Notes: generated by a model not told the origin, from the letters alone. A DNA stretch of 33,308 nt from Pseudomonadaceae bacterium (GCA_030602315.1 JAUVZY010000026.1:1-33308), one strand, 5' to 3'; counted from the stretch's first letter, positions 24,523 through 33,217 are shown. Numbers and translations are program-made.

Positions 24523-25494
24523 TTGGTATCACGGACCCACCTGGAGCTGCTCGCCGTCGCAGCCACCGGCACCCTCGGCGCGGCCGCCTGGCTGTGGCAG
24601 CGCCAGGAGCGCCCGCGCCGCGCCGGACGCCGGCCGACCAATGTCACCCTGACCGACTGTGCCCGGCGTCTGGACCGCGGGGCGCGCCTGCTGTCGGCGG
24701 CGGTGCTGGCCGACAGCACCCTGGAGCACTACCGCGGCGGCTTCGAGCGCCGCGCCATGTACGCACCGCTGGCGATTTCCGGGCTGTCGCTGTTGGCCAG
24801 CCAGCAGGGCGTGCGCGACCGCACCCCGCACGCCGGCCACCTGCGCCACGCCATCGCCATCGCCTCGGTGGTCACCGGGCTGACCGGCACCGGCTTTCAC
24901 CTCTACAACATCACCAAGCGCCCCGGCGGCTTCGGCTGGACCAACCTGTTCTACGCCGCCCCGCTCGGCGCGCCCGGCGCGCTGGTGCTGACCGGCGCGC
25001 TGGCCTACTACGCCGAGCGCCTGCGCGGCGAGGAGCGCCACGTGGTGCCGCGCATCTTCGGCCTGCCGACCGGCCAGTCGCTGGCGCTGATGAGCGCCGC
25101 CGGGCTGCTCGCCATGAGCGCCGAGGCGGGCCTCCTGCACTTTCGCGGCGCGTTCCAGAACCCGGCGATGTACCTGCCGGTCAGCGCCCCGCCGCTGGCC
25201 GCCGGGCTGCTCGCCGCCAGCGCCCTGAGCCGGCGCCACGAACGGAAGCTGCGCCGCCTGGCGCGCTTCTGGCTGCGCTTCACCGCACTGATGGGGCTGG
25301 CCGGCAGCGCCTTCCACGCCCTCGGCGTGGCGCGCAACCACGGCGGCTGGCGCAACTGGCGGCAGACCGTGCAGGCCGGCCCGCCGCTGCCGGCGCCCCC
25401 GGCGTTCACCGGGCTGGCCATCGCCGGGCTGGCCGCCGAACGCCTGCTCGATGAAGAACGCGCCGCCCTGGCCTCCTACCGCTGGTGGACCTGA
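24523..25494 (+). CDS. polytopic membrane protein with internal duplication
   Basis: The 323-residue protein starts at TTG (24523) after GGAGGGAG; no ATG start fits. An N-terminal hydrophobic helix (about 8-26) precedes two homologous halves, about 57-168 and 195-309. Each half carries H-(Y/F)-RG-x-F then AMY-x-P (H69 and H206), a G-(T/S)-x-FH motif in a hydrophobic segment (H126 and H265), a GG turn, a P-x-x-AP block and a final AERL. About eight membrane segments are likely. The two pairs of conserved histidines could be heme b or quinone-site ligands, but this is inference. It has no CxxCH. I do not recognise the family. It lies 13 bases after the enolase gene and 2 before the next. Confidence 0.85.
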   Translation: MVSRTHLELLAVAATGTLGAAAWLWQRQERPRRAGRRPTNVTLTDCARRLDRGARLLSAAVLADSTLEHYRGGFERRAMYAPLAISGLSLLASQQGVRDRTPHAGHLRHAIAIASVVTGLTGTGFHLYNITKRPGGFGWTNLFYAAPLGAPGALVLTGALAYYAERLRGEERHVVPRIFGLPTGQSLALMSAAGLLAMSAEAGLLHFRGAFQNPAMYLPVSAPPLAAGLLAASALSRRHERKLRRLARFWLRFTALMGLAGSAFHALGVARNHGGWRNWRQTVQAGPPLPAPPAFTGLAIAGLAAERLLDEERAALASYRWWT

Positions 25495-25496
25495 CC

Positions 25497-26108
25497 ATGA
25501 AGCTGCTCTACCCCGGCTACGACGTGCTGGCCAAGCGCGATTCGCCCTCCTGGGACGCGCCGACCCGCGCGGTGATCGACGCCCGCCTGGCGCTGACTGC
25601 ACATCAGCCACGCTTCCTCGATCCGCACCAGTGGCGCACCGTCGAGGCGCTCGGCGCGCGCATCGTCCCGCCACGGCCCGGGCGCACGCCGGTGCCGCTG
25701 GCGGCGATGCTCGATGTGAAGCTCGCCGGCAGGCGCGGCGACGGCTACCGCAACGCCCGCCTGCCGCCGCTGCGCGAGGCCTGGACGCTGGGGCTCGCCG
25801 CGCTGACCGCCGAGGCCGAGGCCCGCCACGGCCGGCCATTCGCCGAGCTGCCGGCCGAGGCGCAGGACGCGCTGCTCGCCGCGATGCAGGCCGGCACGCT
25901 GGAGCATCCGGCCTGGGGCGCGCTGGACCCGGCGCTGTTCTTCGCCCAGCGGGTGCTGCACGACATCGCCGACGCCTACTACAGCCACCCCAGCGCCTGG
26001 AGCGAGATCGGCTTCGGTGGCCCGGCCAACCCGCGTGGCTACGTGCGCCTGGGAGCGAACGCCCGCGACCCGTGGGAAGCCCCGGAGGCCGACCGCCGTG
26101 TCCGTTGA
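25497..26108 (+). CDS. gluconate 2-dehydrogenase subunit 3-like small subunit
   Basis: The 203-residue protein resembles the small subunit (subunit 3) of GMC-type membrane dehydrogenases such as gluconate 2-dehydrogenase and FAD glucose dehydrogenase. There it acts as a chaperone and structural partner of the flavoprotein. Seen are the FLDPHQWRTVEALGARIVPP block near 33-52 and the later FFAQRVLHDIADAYYSHPSAWSEIGF segment (about 146-171). Classic family members carry a Tat signal; this one begins MKLLYPGYD with no signal peptide at all. The ATG at 25497 is used; a GTG at 25485 would add four residues. Its stop overlaps the GTG start of the GMC gene by eleven bases. Confidence 0.85.
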   Translation: MKLLYPGYDVLAKRDSPSWDAPTRAVIDARLALTAHQPRFLDPHQWRTVEALGARIVPPRPGRTPVPLAAMLDVKLAGRRGDGYRNARLPPLREAWTLGLAALTAEAEARHGRPFAELPAEAQDALLAAMQAGTLEHPAWGALDPALFFAQRVLHDIADAYYSHPSAWSEIGFGGPANPRGYVRLGANARDPWEAPEADRRVR

Positions 26109-27756
26109 GGCGCTGTACGAGGCCGAACGCAGCCCACGCGGCAAGCATGGCCGCGCGCCGGACGTGATGAAACGCGGCGGCTGGCTGCCGATGCGCGAGT
26201 ACCCGCAGAACGAGCCGGTGGACTTTGCCATCGTCGGCACCGGCGCCGGCGGCGGCACCCTCGCCTGCCGGCTGGCCGAACTGGGCTTTTCGGTGGTCGC
26301 CTTCGATGCCGGCGCCTGGTGGCGACCGCTGGAGGAGTTCGCCTCCGACGAGTCGCACCAGGAAAAGCTGTTCTGGACCGACGAGCGACTGTGCGACGGC
26401 GCCAACCCGCTCACGCTCGGCACCAACAACAGCGGCAAGGCGGTCGGCGGCAGCACCGTGCACTACGCCATGGTCGCCCTGCGCTTTCGCCCCGAATGGT
26501 TCCGCGCGCGCTCGCAGCTCGGCTACGCCGTCGACTGGCCGCTCGACTGGCGCGAGATGTGGCGCTACTACGCCCAGGTCGAGGACGCGCTGAAGATCGC
26601 CGGCCCGCTGCGCTACCCCTGGGGGCCCCGGCGCGGTCGCTACCCCTACCGCCAGCACGAGGTCAACGCCGCGGGCCTGGCGCTGGCGCGGGCCTGCGAG
26701 GCGCTCGGCGTGGCCTGGACGCCGACCCCGCTGGCCACCGTCTCGGCCCCCCGCGAACACGCCCCGCCGTGCATCTACCGCGGCTTCTGCGTGGCCGGCT
26801 GCAGCACCAACGCCAAGCAGAGCGTGCTCAACGTGTGGATTCCACGCGCGGTGAAGGCCGGCGCCGAGATCCGCGACCTGGCCATGGTCGGGCGCGTCGA
26901 AACCGGCAGCGACGGCCGCGTCAGCGGCGTGCACTACCACCGCGAAGGCCACTGGCAGTTCCAACGGGCGCGCCAGGTGGTGGTCGCCGGCTACGCCATC
27001 GAGACCCCGCGCCTGCTGCTCAATTCAGCCAATGCCCGCTACCCCGAGGGCCTGGCCAACCGCTCCGGGCTGCTCGGCAAGCACCTCATGGTGCACACCA
27101 ACCAGGCGGTGTGGGGGCGCCTGGCCGAGGAAGTGCGCTGGTACAAGGGCCCGCCCTCGCTCGCCCTCTGCGAGCACTGGAACTACCAGGACGCCGGCAA
27201 GGACTTTCACGGCGGCTACGCGATCATGAGCCAGGGCCCGCTGCCTGGCGCCTGGGCCGCCAGCCAGACCGGCAACCGCGGCCTGTGGGGCGAGGCGCTG
27301 CGCGAGGCCATGAGCCACTACAACCACCAGGTCGGGCTGAAGATCGTCGGCGAGACCCTGCCGCTGGAGACCAACCGGGTGACCCTGGCCGAGGAAACCG
27401 ACGCCCTCGGCCTGCCCATCGCCCGGGTGAGCTACTCGCTGTGCGACAACGACAAGCGCCTGGTGCAACACGCCTTGGGCTTCATGCGCCAGGGCCTCGA
27501 AGCCATCGATGCCAGCGACATCTGGTCGGAAACCGACGGCAGCGCCCACCTGCTGGGCACCGCACGCATGGGCGCCGACCCGGCCACCAGCGTGGTCAAC
27601 GCCGACTGCCGCAGCTGGGACATCCCCAACCTGTGGATCTGCGACGGCTCGGTGTTCCCCACCTCCGGCGGCGTCAACCCGGCGCTGACCATCCAGGCCA
27701 TCGCCCTGCGCACCGCCGAGCGGATACGGGCGCTGGCACAACGGGGGGAGTTGTAG
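26098..27756 (+). CDS. GMC-family FAD dehydrogenase with an iron-sulfur-type cysteine motif
   Basis: The 552-residue flavoprotein has the FAD-binding motif GTGAGGG at 47-53, the GGST segment of the flavin domain near 117-120, and the C-terminal GMC catalytic pair H484 (AHLLGTARMG) and N527 (GVNPALT). The motif C225-x5-C231-x3-C235 matches the spacing that binds a 3Fe-4S cluster in the bacterial FAD glucose dehydrogenase large subunit. It probably oxidises a sugar, sugar acid or alcohol and passes electrons from FAD through the cluster. The GTG at 26098 (GGAGG upstream) is the best start, overlapping the small subunit; an ATG at 26017 lies deep inside that gene. No signal peptide is visible, and no cytochrome c subunit gene follows. 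Confidence 0.92.
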   Translation: MSVEALYEAERSPRGKHGRAPDVMKRGGWLPMREYPQNEPVDFAIVGTGAGGGTLACRLAELGFSVVAFDAGAWWRPLEEFASDESHQEKLFWTDERLCDGANPLTLGTNNSGKAVGGSTVHYAMVALRFRPEWFRARSQLGYAVDWPLDWREMWRYYAQVEDALKIAGPLRYPWGPRRGRYPYRQHEVNAAGLALARACEALGVAWTPTPLATVSAPREHAPPCIYRGFCVAGCSTNAKQSVLNVWIPRAVKAGAEIRDLAMVGRVETGSDGRVSGVHYHREGHWQFQRARQVVVAGYAIETPRLLLNSANARYPEGLANRSGLLGKHLMVHTNQAVWGRLAEEVRWYKGPPSLALCEHWNYQDAGKDFHGGYAIMSQGPLPGAWAASQTGNRGLWGEALREAMSHYNHQVGLKIVGETLPLETNRVTLAEETDALGLPIARVSYSLCDNDKRLVQHALGFMRQGLEAIDASDIWSETDGSAHLLGTARMGADPATSVVNADCRSWDIPNLWICDGSVFPTSGGVNPALTIQAIALRTAERIRALAQRGEL

Positions 27757-27758
27757 GC

Positions 27759-27845
27759 GTAGGGTGGACAATCGCTCCGCGAGCTTTCCACCCTACCCAG
27801 CACCTCAAGCCGCGTAGGGTGGACAACCGCAACGCGTTGTCCACC
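27759..27845. repeat. GTAGGGTGG-type intergenic inverted repeats, copy B
   Basis: Two hairpins follow the GMC stop by two bases. The first pairs GTAGGGTGG (27759-27767) with CCACCCTAC (27788-27796). The second pairs GGTGGACAAC (27818-27827) with GTTGTCCACC (27836-27845) and is preceded by the same GTAG. They are clearly related to the element after ndh. They may end the five-gene transcript. Confidence 0.7.
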
Positions 27846-27918
27846 GCTGTCCGGCCACGGCCGCCATTCCCTCACCCAACGCCGTTGAAAAGCCCGGCGA
27901 AGGAACGCCGCGCCGCCG

Positions 27919-28134
27919 TCAGTGCGGTTTGGCCAGTTCGTTGCGGATGTCTTCGAGCAGCGTCTCGACCAGCAGTTCATTACGCACCTGCTGGTCGGCA
28001 ATCACGCGGGTGGTTTCCGTGCCGTTGATGGGATAGCCGACCCGCACCAGCAGGTAGCCGTTGCCTTGCGGTTCGACGCGGGTGCGGTACTGCGAGGTGA
28101 AGTTGTCGGCCAGGTGACGGGAGAGGGTTTTCAT
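27919..28134 (-). CDS. small DUF3509-like protein
   Basis: The 71-residue product has a compact alpha/beta look: a helix (SRHLADNF), strands (YRTRVEPQ, YLLVRVGYP), then a C-terminal helix (QVRNELLVETLLEDIRNEL). It resembles the small DUF3509 proteins common in Pseudomonas, whose role is unknown; I am not certain of the family. The start ATG at 28134 has only a weak purine-rich site (AGAGAAAA). It is convergent with the GMC gene, and the repeat element lies between them. Confidence 0.7.
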   Translation of the reverse strand: MKTLSRHLADNFTSQYRTRVEPQGNGYLLVRVGYPINGTETTRVIADQQVRNELLVETLLEDIRNELAKPH

Positions 28135-28242
28135 CGACCAGTTTTCTCTGCACGGGCAAGCTGAAGCTTTTCGGTATGTCAGACAGACCGACGGCCTCCG
28201 GGGGGATTCCTACCTTTCGTCGGAAACAGATTTATCGTCTGG

Positions 28243-28259
28243 ACAAACGCAGCGTTTGT
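28243..28259 (+). promoter_or_regulatory. perfect hairpin upstream of sbcD
   Basis: ACAAACG and CGTTTGT form a seven-pair stem around CAG, in an otherwise non-coding 200-base gap between two divergent starts, about 75 bases before sbcD. It could be an operator. I found no LexA box (CTGT-N8-ACAG) here. Confidence 0.4.
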
Positions 28260-28334
28260 GGATTAGCGCCGACCGACTTGCAGCCCTCGAGCATCCTCGG
28301 TAGCGTCCCGGACTTTGTCTGCCGGCCGAGACCC

Positions 28335-29570
28335 ATGCGCCTGATCCACACCTCCGACTGGCACCTTGGCCAGACCCTGCACGGCCAGGACCGCGATTTC
28401 GAACACGCTGCCTTTCTCGCCTGGCTGCTCGACACCCTGGTGGCCGAGCAGGCCGATGCGCTGCTGGTCGCCGGCGACATCTTCGACACGGTCAACCCGC
28501 CGCTGAAGGCCCAGGAGCGGCTGTACGACTTCATCGTCAACGCCCACACCCGCCTGCCGCAGCTGGACATCGTGCTGATCGCCGGCAACCACGATTCGGG
28601 CGGGCGCATCGAGCTGCCGGCGCCGCTGATGAAGCGCCTCAATGCCCACGCCATCGGCCGCATCGGCTGGCTGGCCGACGGCGGGCTGGATCACGAGCGC
28701 CTGCTGCTGCCGCTGCACGATGCGGCGGGCCAGGTGGCCGCCTGGTGCCTGGCGCTGCCGTTTCTGCGCCCGGCCGAGGTCACCGGCGGTGAGGCCGGTG
28801 ACGACTACCTGACCGGCATCCGCCAGGTGCACGAGCAGCTGATCGCCGCCGGGCAAGCCCGTCGCCAACCCGGTCAGGCGCTGGTCGCCATCAGCCACGC
28901 GCACCTGGCCGGCGGCGCCGTGTCGGAGGATTCCGAGCGCAACATCGTCATCGGCAACGCCGAGGCGCTGCCGGCCAGCCTGTTTCCCGAGTCCATCGCC
29001 TACGTCGCCCTCGGCCATCTGCACAAGCCGCAGCAGGTCGCCGGGCAGGCGCGCATCCGCTACAGCGGCTCGCCGTTGCCGCTGTCGTTTGCCGAGGTGA
29101 ATTACCCGCACCAGGTGCTGCGCGTGACGCTGGACGGTGAACGCCTGGCGGCCGTGGACAGCCTGCCGGTGCCGCGGTCGGTGGACCTGCTGCGCATCGG
29201 CCCGGCGCCGCTGCCCGAGGTGCTCGACCGGCTCGCGGCGCTGCCGGCGCGCGGCCTGTTCGACGAGGCGCTGCCGTGGCTGGAAGTGCGCGTGCAGCTC
29301 GATGAACCGCTGCCGGATCTGCGCGCGCGCATCGAAGCGGCGCTGACCGGCAAGGCCTGCCGGCTGGTGCGCATCGCCAGCGAATACGCCGGGCGCGGGC
29401 GCGAAGCCGAATCCGAGGTGCTGCTGGGGCTCGACCGCATCACCCCGTCCGAGCTGTTCGCCCGCGCCTGGCAGGCCGAGTACGGCAACCCGCCCGACGA
29501 GCAGGCGCTGGAGGATTTCGCCACGCTGTTACAGCGGGTCGAGTTCGCCGGCGAGGAGAACGCGCCATGA
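28335..29570 (+). CDS. sbcD: exonuclease SbcCD, subunit D
   Basis: The 411-residue Mre11-type nuclease subunit cuts hairpins and processes double-strand DNA ends together with SbcC. Phosphoesterase motifs are all visible: SDWHLG with D8 and H10, GDIFD (D48), GNHDSGG (N85, H86, D87), SHAHLAGG and GHLHKPQ. A C-terminal domain for SbcC binding follows. I chose the ATG at 28335, where the MRLIHTSDWHLG opening of the family begins; a frame from 28176 would add 53 unrelated residues. The last four bases (ATGA) overlap the sbcC start, so the pair is translationally coupled. Confidence 0.96.
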   Translation: MRLIHTSDWHLGQTLHGQDRDFEHAAFLAWLLDTLVAEQADALLVAGDIFDTVNPPLKAQERLYDFIVNAHTRLPQLDIVLIAGNHDSGGRIELPAPLMKRLNAHAIGRIGWLADGGLDHERLLLPLHDAAGQVAAWCLALPFLRPAEVTGGEAGDDYLTGIRQVHEQLIAAGQARRQPGQALVAISHAHLAGGAVSEDSERNIVIGNAEALPASLFPESIAYVALGHLHKPQQVAGQARIRYSGSPLPLSFAEVNYPHQVLRVTLDGERLAAVDSLPVPRSVDLLRIGPAPLPEVLDRLAALPARGLFDEALPWLEVRVQLDEPLPDLRARIEAALTGKACRLVRIASEYAGRGREAESEVLLGLDRITPSELFARAWQAEYGNPPDEQALEDFATLLQRVEFAGEENAP

Positions 29571-32500
29571 GAATCCTCGCCATCCGCCTGAAGAACCTCG
29601 CCTCGCTGGCCGGCGAGCACGTCATCGACTTCAGCGCCGAACCCTTGGCCAGCGCCGGGCTGTTCGCCATCACCGGGCCCACCGGCGCCGGCAAGAGCAC
29701 CATTCTCGACGCCCTGTGCCTGGCGCTGTTCGGCAGCACGCCGCGACTCGACAGCGTGTCGCCGCTGAACAAGGTGCCCGAGGTGGATGCCGAGATCGGC
29801 GGTGGCGACGAGCGCAACCTGCTGCGCCGCGGCTGTGGAGCTGGGTTCGCCGAGGTCGATTTCGTCGGCGTCGACGGCCACCGCTACCGCGCCCGCTGGG
29901 AGGTCAGGCGCGCCAAGGAGAAGATCAACGGCAAGCTGCAGGCCAGCAGCCAGAGCCTGACCGATCTGGACAGCGGCACGCTCCTGGCGAGCGGCAAGAA
30001 GCGTGAATTCAAGGAACTGCTCGAAGCCCGCCTGGGCCTGACCCTGGCCCAGTTCACCCGCGCCGTGCTGCTGGCGCAGAGCGAGTTTTCCGCCTTTCTC
30101 AAGGCCGACGACAACGAGCGCGGCACGCTCCTGGAAAAGCTCACCGACACCGGCCTCTACAGCCGTCTCGGCCAGGCCGCCTTCGCGGCCGCCAAAGAGG
30201 CCAGGGACGCGCTGGCCCGGCTGGAACAGCAGGCCGGCGGCCTGCAACCGCTGGAAACCGACGCGCGCGCGGCGCTGGAAGCACAGCACGCCGAGCAGCA
30301 GGCCGCGCTCAAGGCCGCGCAGGAACAACTGAAAACGCTGGAGCAACAACGCCAGTGGCTGGCCGACCTCGCCCGCCTCGGCCAGGAACGCGACGCCGCC
30401 CAGGAGCAACTGCACGCGGCCGAGGCCGAGCATGAGGCGCTGGCCGATGCCCGGCGCATCCTCGCGCTGGCCGAACCGTTGGCGCCGCAGCGTCACCGCT
30501 TCCTCCGCCAGCGTGAGCTACCGGCGCTGGTCGAGCAGGCCCGGGCCGCCCGGGATCGCCAGCAGAGCAGCCTGCAGGCGATCGGCACCCGCCTGAGCGA
30601 GCTGGAACAGCACTGCCAGCAGGCGACCGCCGCGCTGAAGACCGCCGAGCAGGCGCGTCAGCAGGCCGAGCCGAAACTGGCCGAGGCCCGCCGCGAGGAA
30701 GAGCGCCTGGCCCATCTGCACAGCGATCTGGGCGAAACCCGTCGCCACGCCGAGCAGGCGGACCTCGCCTGTCAGAGCGGCCAGACTGCGCTACTCCAGC
30801 TGCAAACCCGCCAGGCCGAGGGTGAACGCACCCTGGCCGCGCTCAACCAGACCCTCGCCGGCAGCACCCGCCTGCAGCCGCTTTGCGCCGGCTGGGACGG
30901 CTATCGCCCGCGACTGCAGCAGGCGGTGCAACTGGCCGGTCGGCTGCGCCAGGGCCAGGCCGAGTTACCGGCGCTGGAGCAGCGCGCGGCGAGCGCCGAG
31001 CAGGCGCAGCGCAGCGCGCGCGCGGCGCTGGATGCCTTGCAGGCGCAGATCGGCGCGCGCGGTCTGGCCGAACAGTTGAGCGCGCTCAACCACCAACTGG
31101 ACGCAGGACGGCAGGCCGAACACGAGCTGAGCGCGCTGAACGAACTGTGGCAGTCGCGCCAGCGTCTGCTCGTCCGCCAGCAGACCGAGCAGACGGCCGC
31201 TACCGCGCAGCAGGCCGAGCTTGAGCAACTGGCGCAGGACGGCAAGGCCCTGCGCGCCGAACGCGACGCCGCCGAACAGGTGCTGCAGGTGACCCTGGCG
31301 CTGCTGGAGCGCCAGCGCCTGGCCCGCAGCGAAAGCGTCGAAACCTTGCGCGCGGCGCTGGTGCCGGGCGAGCCCTGCCCGGTCTGTGGCAGCGACGAAC
31401 ACCCCTGGCATCAGGCCGATGCCCTGCTCGCCGCGCTCGGCCAGCAGGACGCCCGCGAAGCCGACGCCGCCAAGGCCGCGCTGGATGCGCAGGACGAGCG
31501 CCTGCGGACCCTGCGCGACCGCCACGTCACCCTGACCACGCAACTGCGCGAGGCGGAGCAACGCCGGCAGACGCTGACCGGCGAAATCGAAAGCCTGGAT
31601 GCCCGCCTGGCCGCGGCCCCGCGCCACCAGCAACTGCTGGCGCAGGCGGACGATGCCCGCGAGCTCTGGCTTCAGGCCCAACTGCGCGAGCTGGCCGAGC
31701 AGCTCAGCGCCGGTCAGGCGCGCCAGCAGCAGTTGCTCGGGCTGCAACAGCAGCACGAAAGCCTGCAAAACACCTGGCAACAGGCCCGCGAAGCCTGCCA
31801 GAGCGCGACCGCCCAGTTGCAGCTGCAACGCGAGGCGCTCAGCCGCGACGGCGAGCAACTCGATCAGGCCCTGGCCGAACTCGCCCGCCTGCTGCCCGAT
31901 GAGTCGCTCGATCCGTGGCGCCAGACGCCCGCCCAGGCATTCATGCAACTGGAGGCGCAGGTGCTCGAGCGCTGCCAACAGCTCGAACAGCAACAGGAGC
32001 TGGTCGAGGAGCAGCGCGAGCGCCAGAGCCGCCTGGATCAACAAATCCTGCAACAGCAGCACCGCGCGGCGCAGCAGCAACAGTGCGCGCAGCGTTTGGC
32101 GGAACTGGCCGCACGCGAGGCGGCCTGTCGCGAGGCGCTGGCACGCGTGCTGGGCGATCGGCCGGACAGCGCCCGCTGGCAGCAGCAGCTCGATGGCGCG
32201 ATCCAGCAGGCGCGCGCCCGGCAGGCCGAGGTAGATCGCCAGCTCAACGAGGGCCGCATCGAGCGCGAGCGCTTGGCCAGCGAGCAGGCCAGTGCCGAGG
32301 CCCGACTGACCGAGCTGGGCGCCGAGCAGCAGCGGGTGGCCGGCGAGCTGACCGCCTGGCGCGCGGCGCACCCGGCGCTGGATGACGCCACCCTGGAGCA
32401 GTTGCTGCACATGGACGACGCCCTGCTCGCCCAGGCCCGCCAGCGCCTGCAGCAGAACGCCGAAGCCCTGGCGCGCTGCCGCGAACGGCTGACCGAGCGC

Positions 32501-33217
32501 GACCAGCGTCTGGCCGAACACCGGGCACGGCACGCCGAGCTGCCCGAGGCCGAGGCGCTGACCGCGCAGCACGCCGAGCAGGTCGCCGCCTGCCAGTCGG
32601 CCGAGCAGCGCTGCGCTGAGAGCCGCGCTGCGTTGATCGACGACGATCGCCGCCGCCAGCAAGGCCAGGCCCTGCGGGCACAGATCGACGAGGCCCGCGC
32701 CGAACAGCAGCGCTGGGGACGCATCGCCGCGCTGATCGGCTCGAGCGACGGCGGCGCCTTCCGCAAGATCGCCCAGGCCTACAACCTGGACCTTCTGGTG
32801 CAGCACGCCAACGTGCAGCTGCGTCAGCTGGCGCGCCGCTACCGGCTCAAGCGCGGCGGCAGCCCGCTCGGCCTGCTGGTGCTGGATACCGAGATGGGCG
32901 ACGAGCTGCGCTCGGTGCATTCGCTGTCCGGCGGCGAAACCTTCCTCGTCTCGCTGGCCCTGGCACTCGGCCTGGCCTCGATGGCCTCGAGCAAGCTGAA
33001 GATCGAATCGCTGTTCATCGACGAAGGCTTCGGCAGCCTCGACCCCGAGTCGCTGCAGATCGCCATGGACGCGCTGGATTCGCTGCAGGCCCAGGGCCGC
33101 AAGGTGGCGGTGATTTCGCACGTGGCCGAAATGCACGAGCGCATTCCGGTGCAGATCCAGGTACAGCGCCAGGGCAACGGGCAGAGCACGCTGAAGATCG
33201 TCGGCCAGGCCGGATGA
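29567..33217 (+). CDS. sbcC: exonuclease SbcCD, subunit C (Rad50-type ATPase)
   Basis: The 1216-residue SMC/Rad50-like ATPase partners SbcD. Walker A GPTGAGKST is at 37-45, the signature LSGGE at 1120-1124 and Walker B LFIDEGFGSLD at about 1149-1159. Long glutamine-, alanine- and leucine-rich coiled coils (about 190-590 and 620-1060) flank the zinc hook C604-P-V-C607, which joins two molecules. Length is slightly above the E. coli protein. All key residues are present, so it should be functional. The gene is complete and ends 91 bases before the window edge. Confidence 0.96.
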   Translation: MRILAIRLKNLASLAGEHVIDFSAEPLASAGLFAITGPTGAGKSTILDALCLALFGSTPRLDSVSPLNKVPEVDAEIGGGDERNLLRRGCGAGFAEVDFVGVDGHRYRARWEVRRAKEKINGKLQASSQSLTDLDSGTLLASGKKREFKELLEARLGLTLAQFTRAVLLAQSEFSAFLKADDNERGTLLEKLTDTGLYSRLGQAAFAAAKEARDALARLEQQAGGLQPLETDARAALEAQHAEQQAALKAAQEQLKTLEQQRQWLADLARLGQERDAAQEQLHAAEAEHEALADARRILALAEPLAPQRHRFLRQRELPALVEQARAARDRQQSSLQAIGTRLSELEQHCQQATAALKTAEQARQQAEPKLAEARREEERLAHLHSDLGETRRHAEQADLACQSGQTALLQLQTRQAEGERTLAALNQTLAGSTRLQPLCAGWDGYRPRLQQAVQLAGRLRQGQAELPALEQRAASAEQAQRSARAALDALQAQIGARGLAEQLSALNHQLDAGRQAEHELSALNELWQSRQRLLVRQQTEQTAATAQQAELEQLAQDGKALRAERDAAEQVLQVTLALLERQRLARSESVETLRAALVPGEPCPVCGSDEHPWHQADALLAALGQQDAREADAAKAALDAQDERLRTLRDRHVTLTTQLREAEQRRQTLTGEIESLDARLAAAPRHQQLLAQADDARELWLQAQLRELAEQLSAGQARQQQLLGLQQQHESLQNTWQQAREACQSATAQLQLQREALSRDGEQLDQALAELARLLPDESLDPWRQTPAQAFMQLEAQVLERCQQLEQQQELVEEQRERQSRLDQQILQQQHRAAQQQQCAQRLAELAAREAACREALARVLGDRPDSARWQQQLDGAIQQARARQAEVDRQLNEGRIERERLASEQASAEARLTELGAEQQRVAGELTAWRAAHPALDDATLEQLLHMDDALLAQARQRLQQNAEALARCRERLTERDQRLAEHRARHAELPEAEALTAQHAEQVAACQSAEQRCAESRAALIDDDRRRQQGQALRAQIDEARAEQQRWGRIAALIGSSDGGAFRKIAQAYNLDLLVQHANVQLRQLARRYRLKRGGSPLGLLVLDTEMGDELRSVHSLSGGETFLVSLALALGLASMASSKLKIESLFIDEGFGSLDPESLQIAMDALDSLQAQGRKVAVISHVAEMHERIPVQIQVQRQGNGQSTLKIVGQAG

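Noticed and set aside
26017..26097. ATG start of the GMC gene at 26017
   Set aside because: It lies deep inside the subunit-3-like gene, and the GTG at 26098 has a GGAGG site and gives a normal short overlap.
28176..28334. 53-residue N-terminal extension of sbcD
   Set aside because: The extra residues resemble no SbcD, include the hairpin at 28243-28259, and the family begins at MRLIHTSDWHLG.
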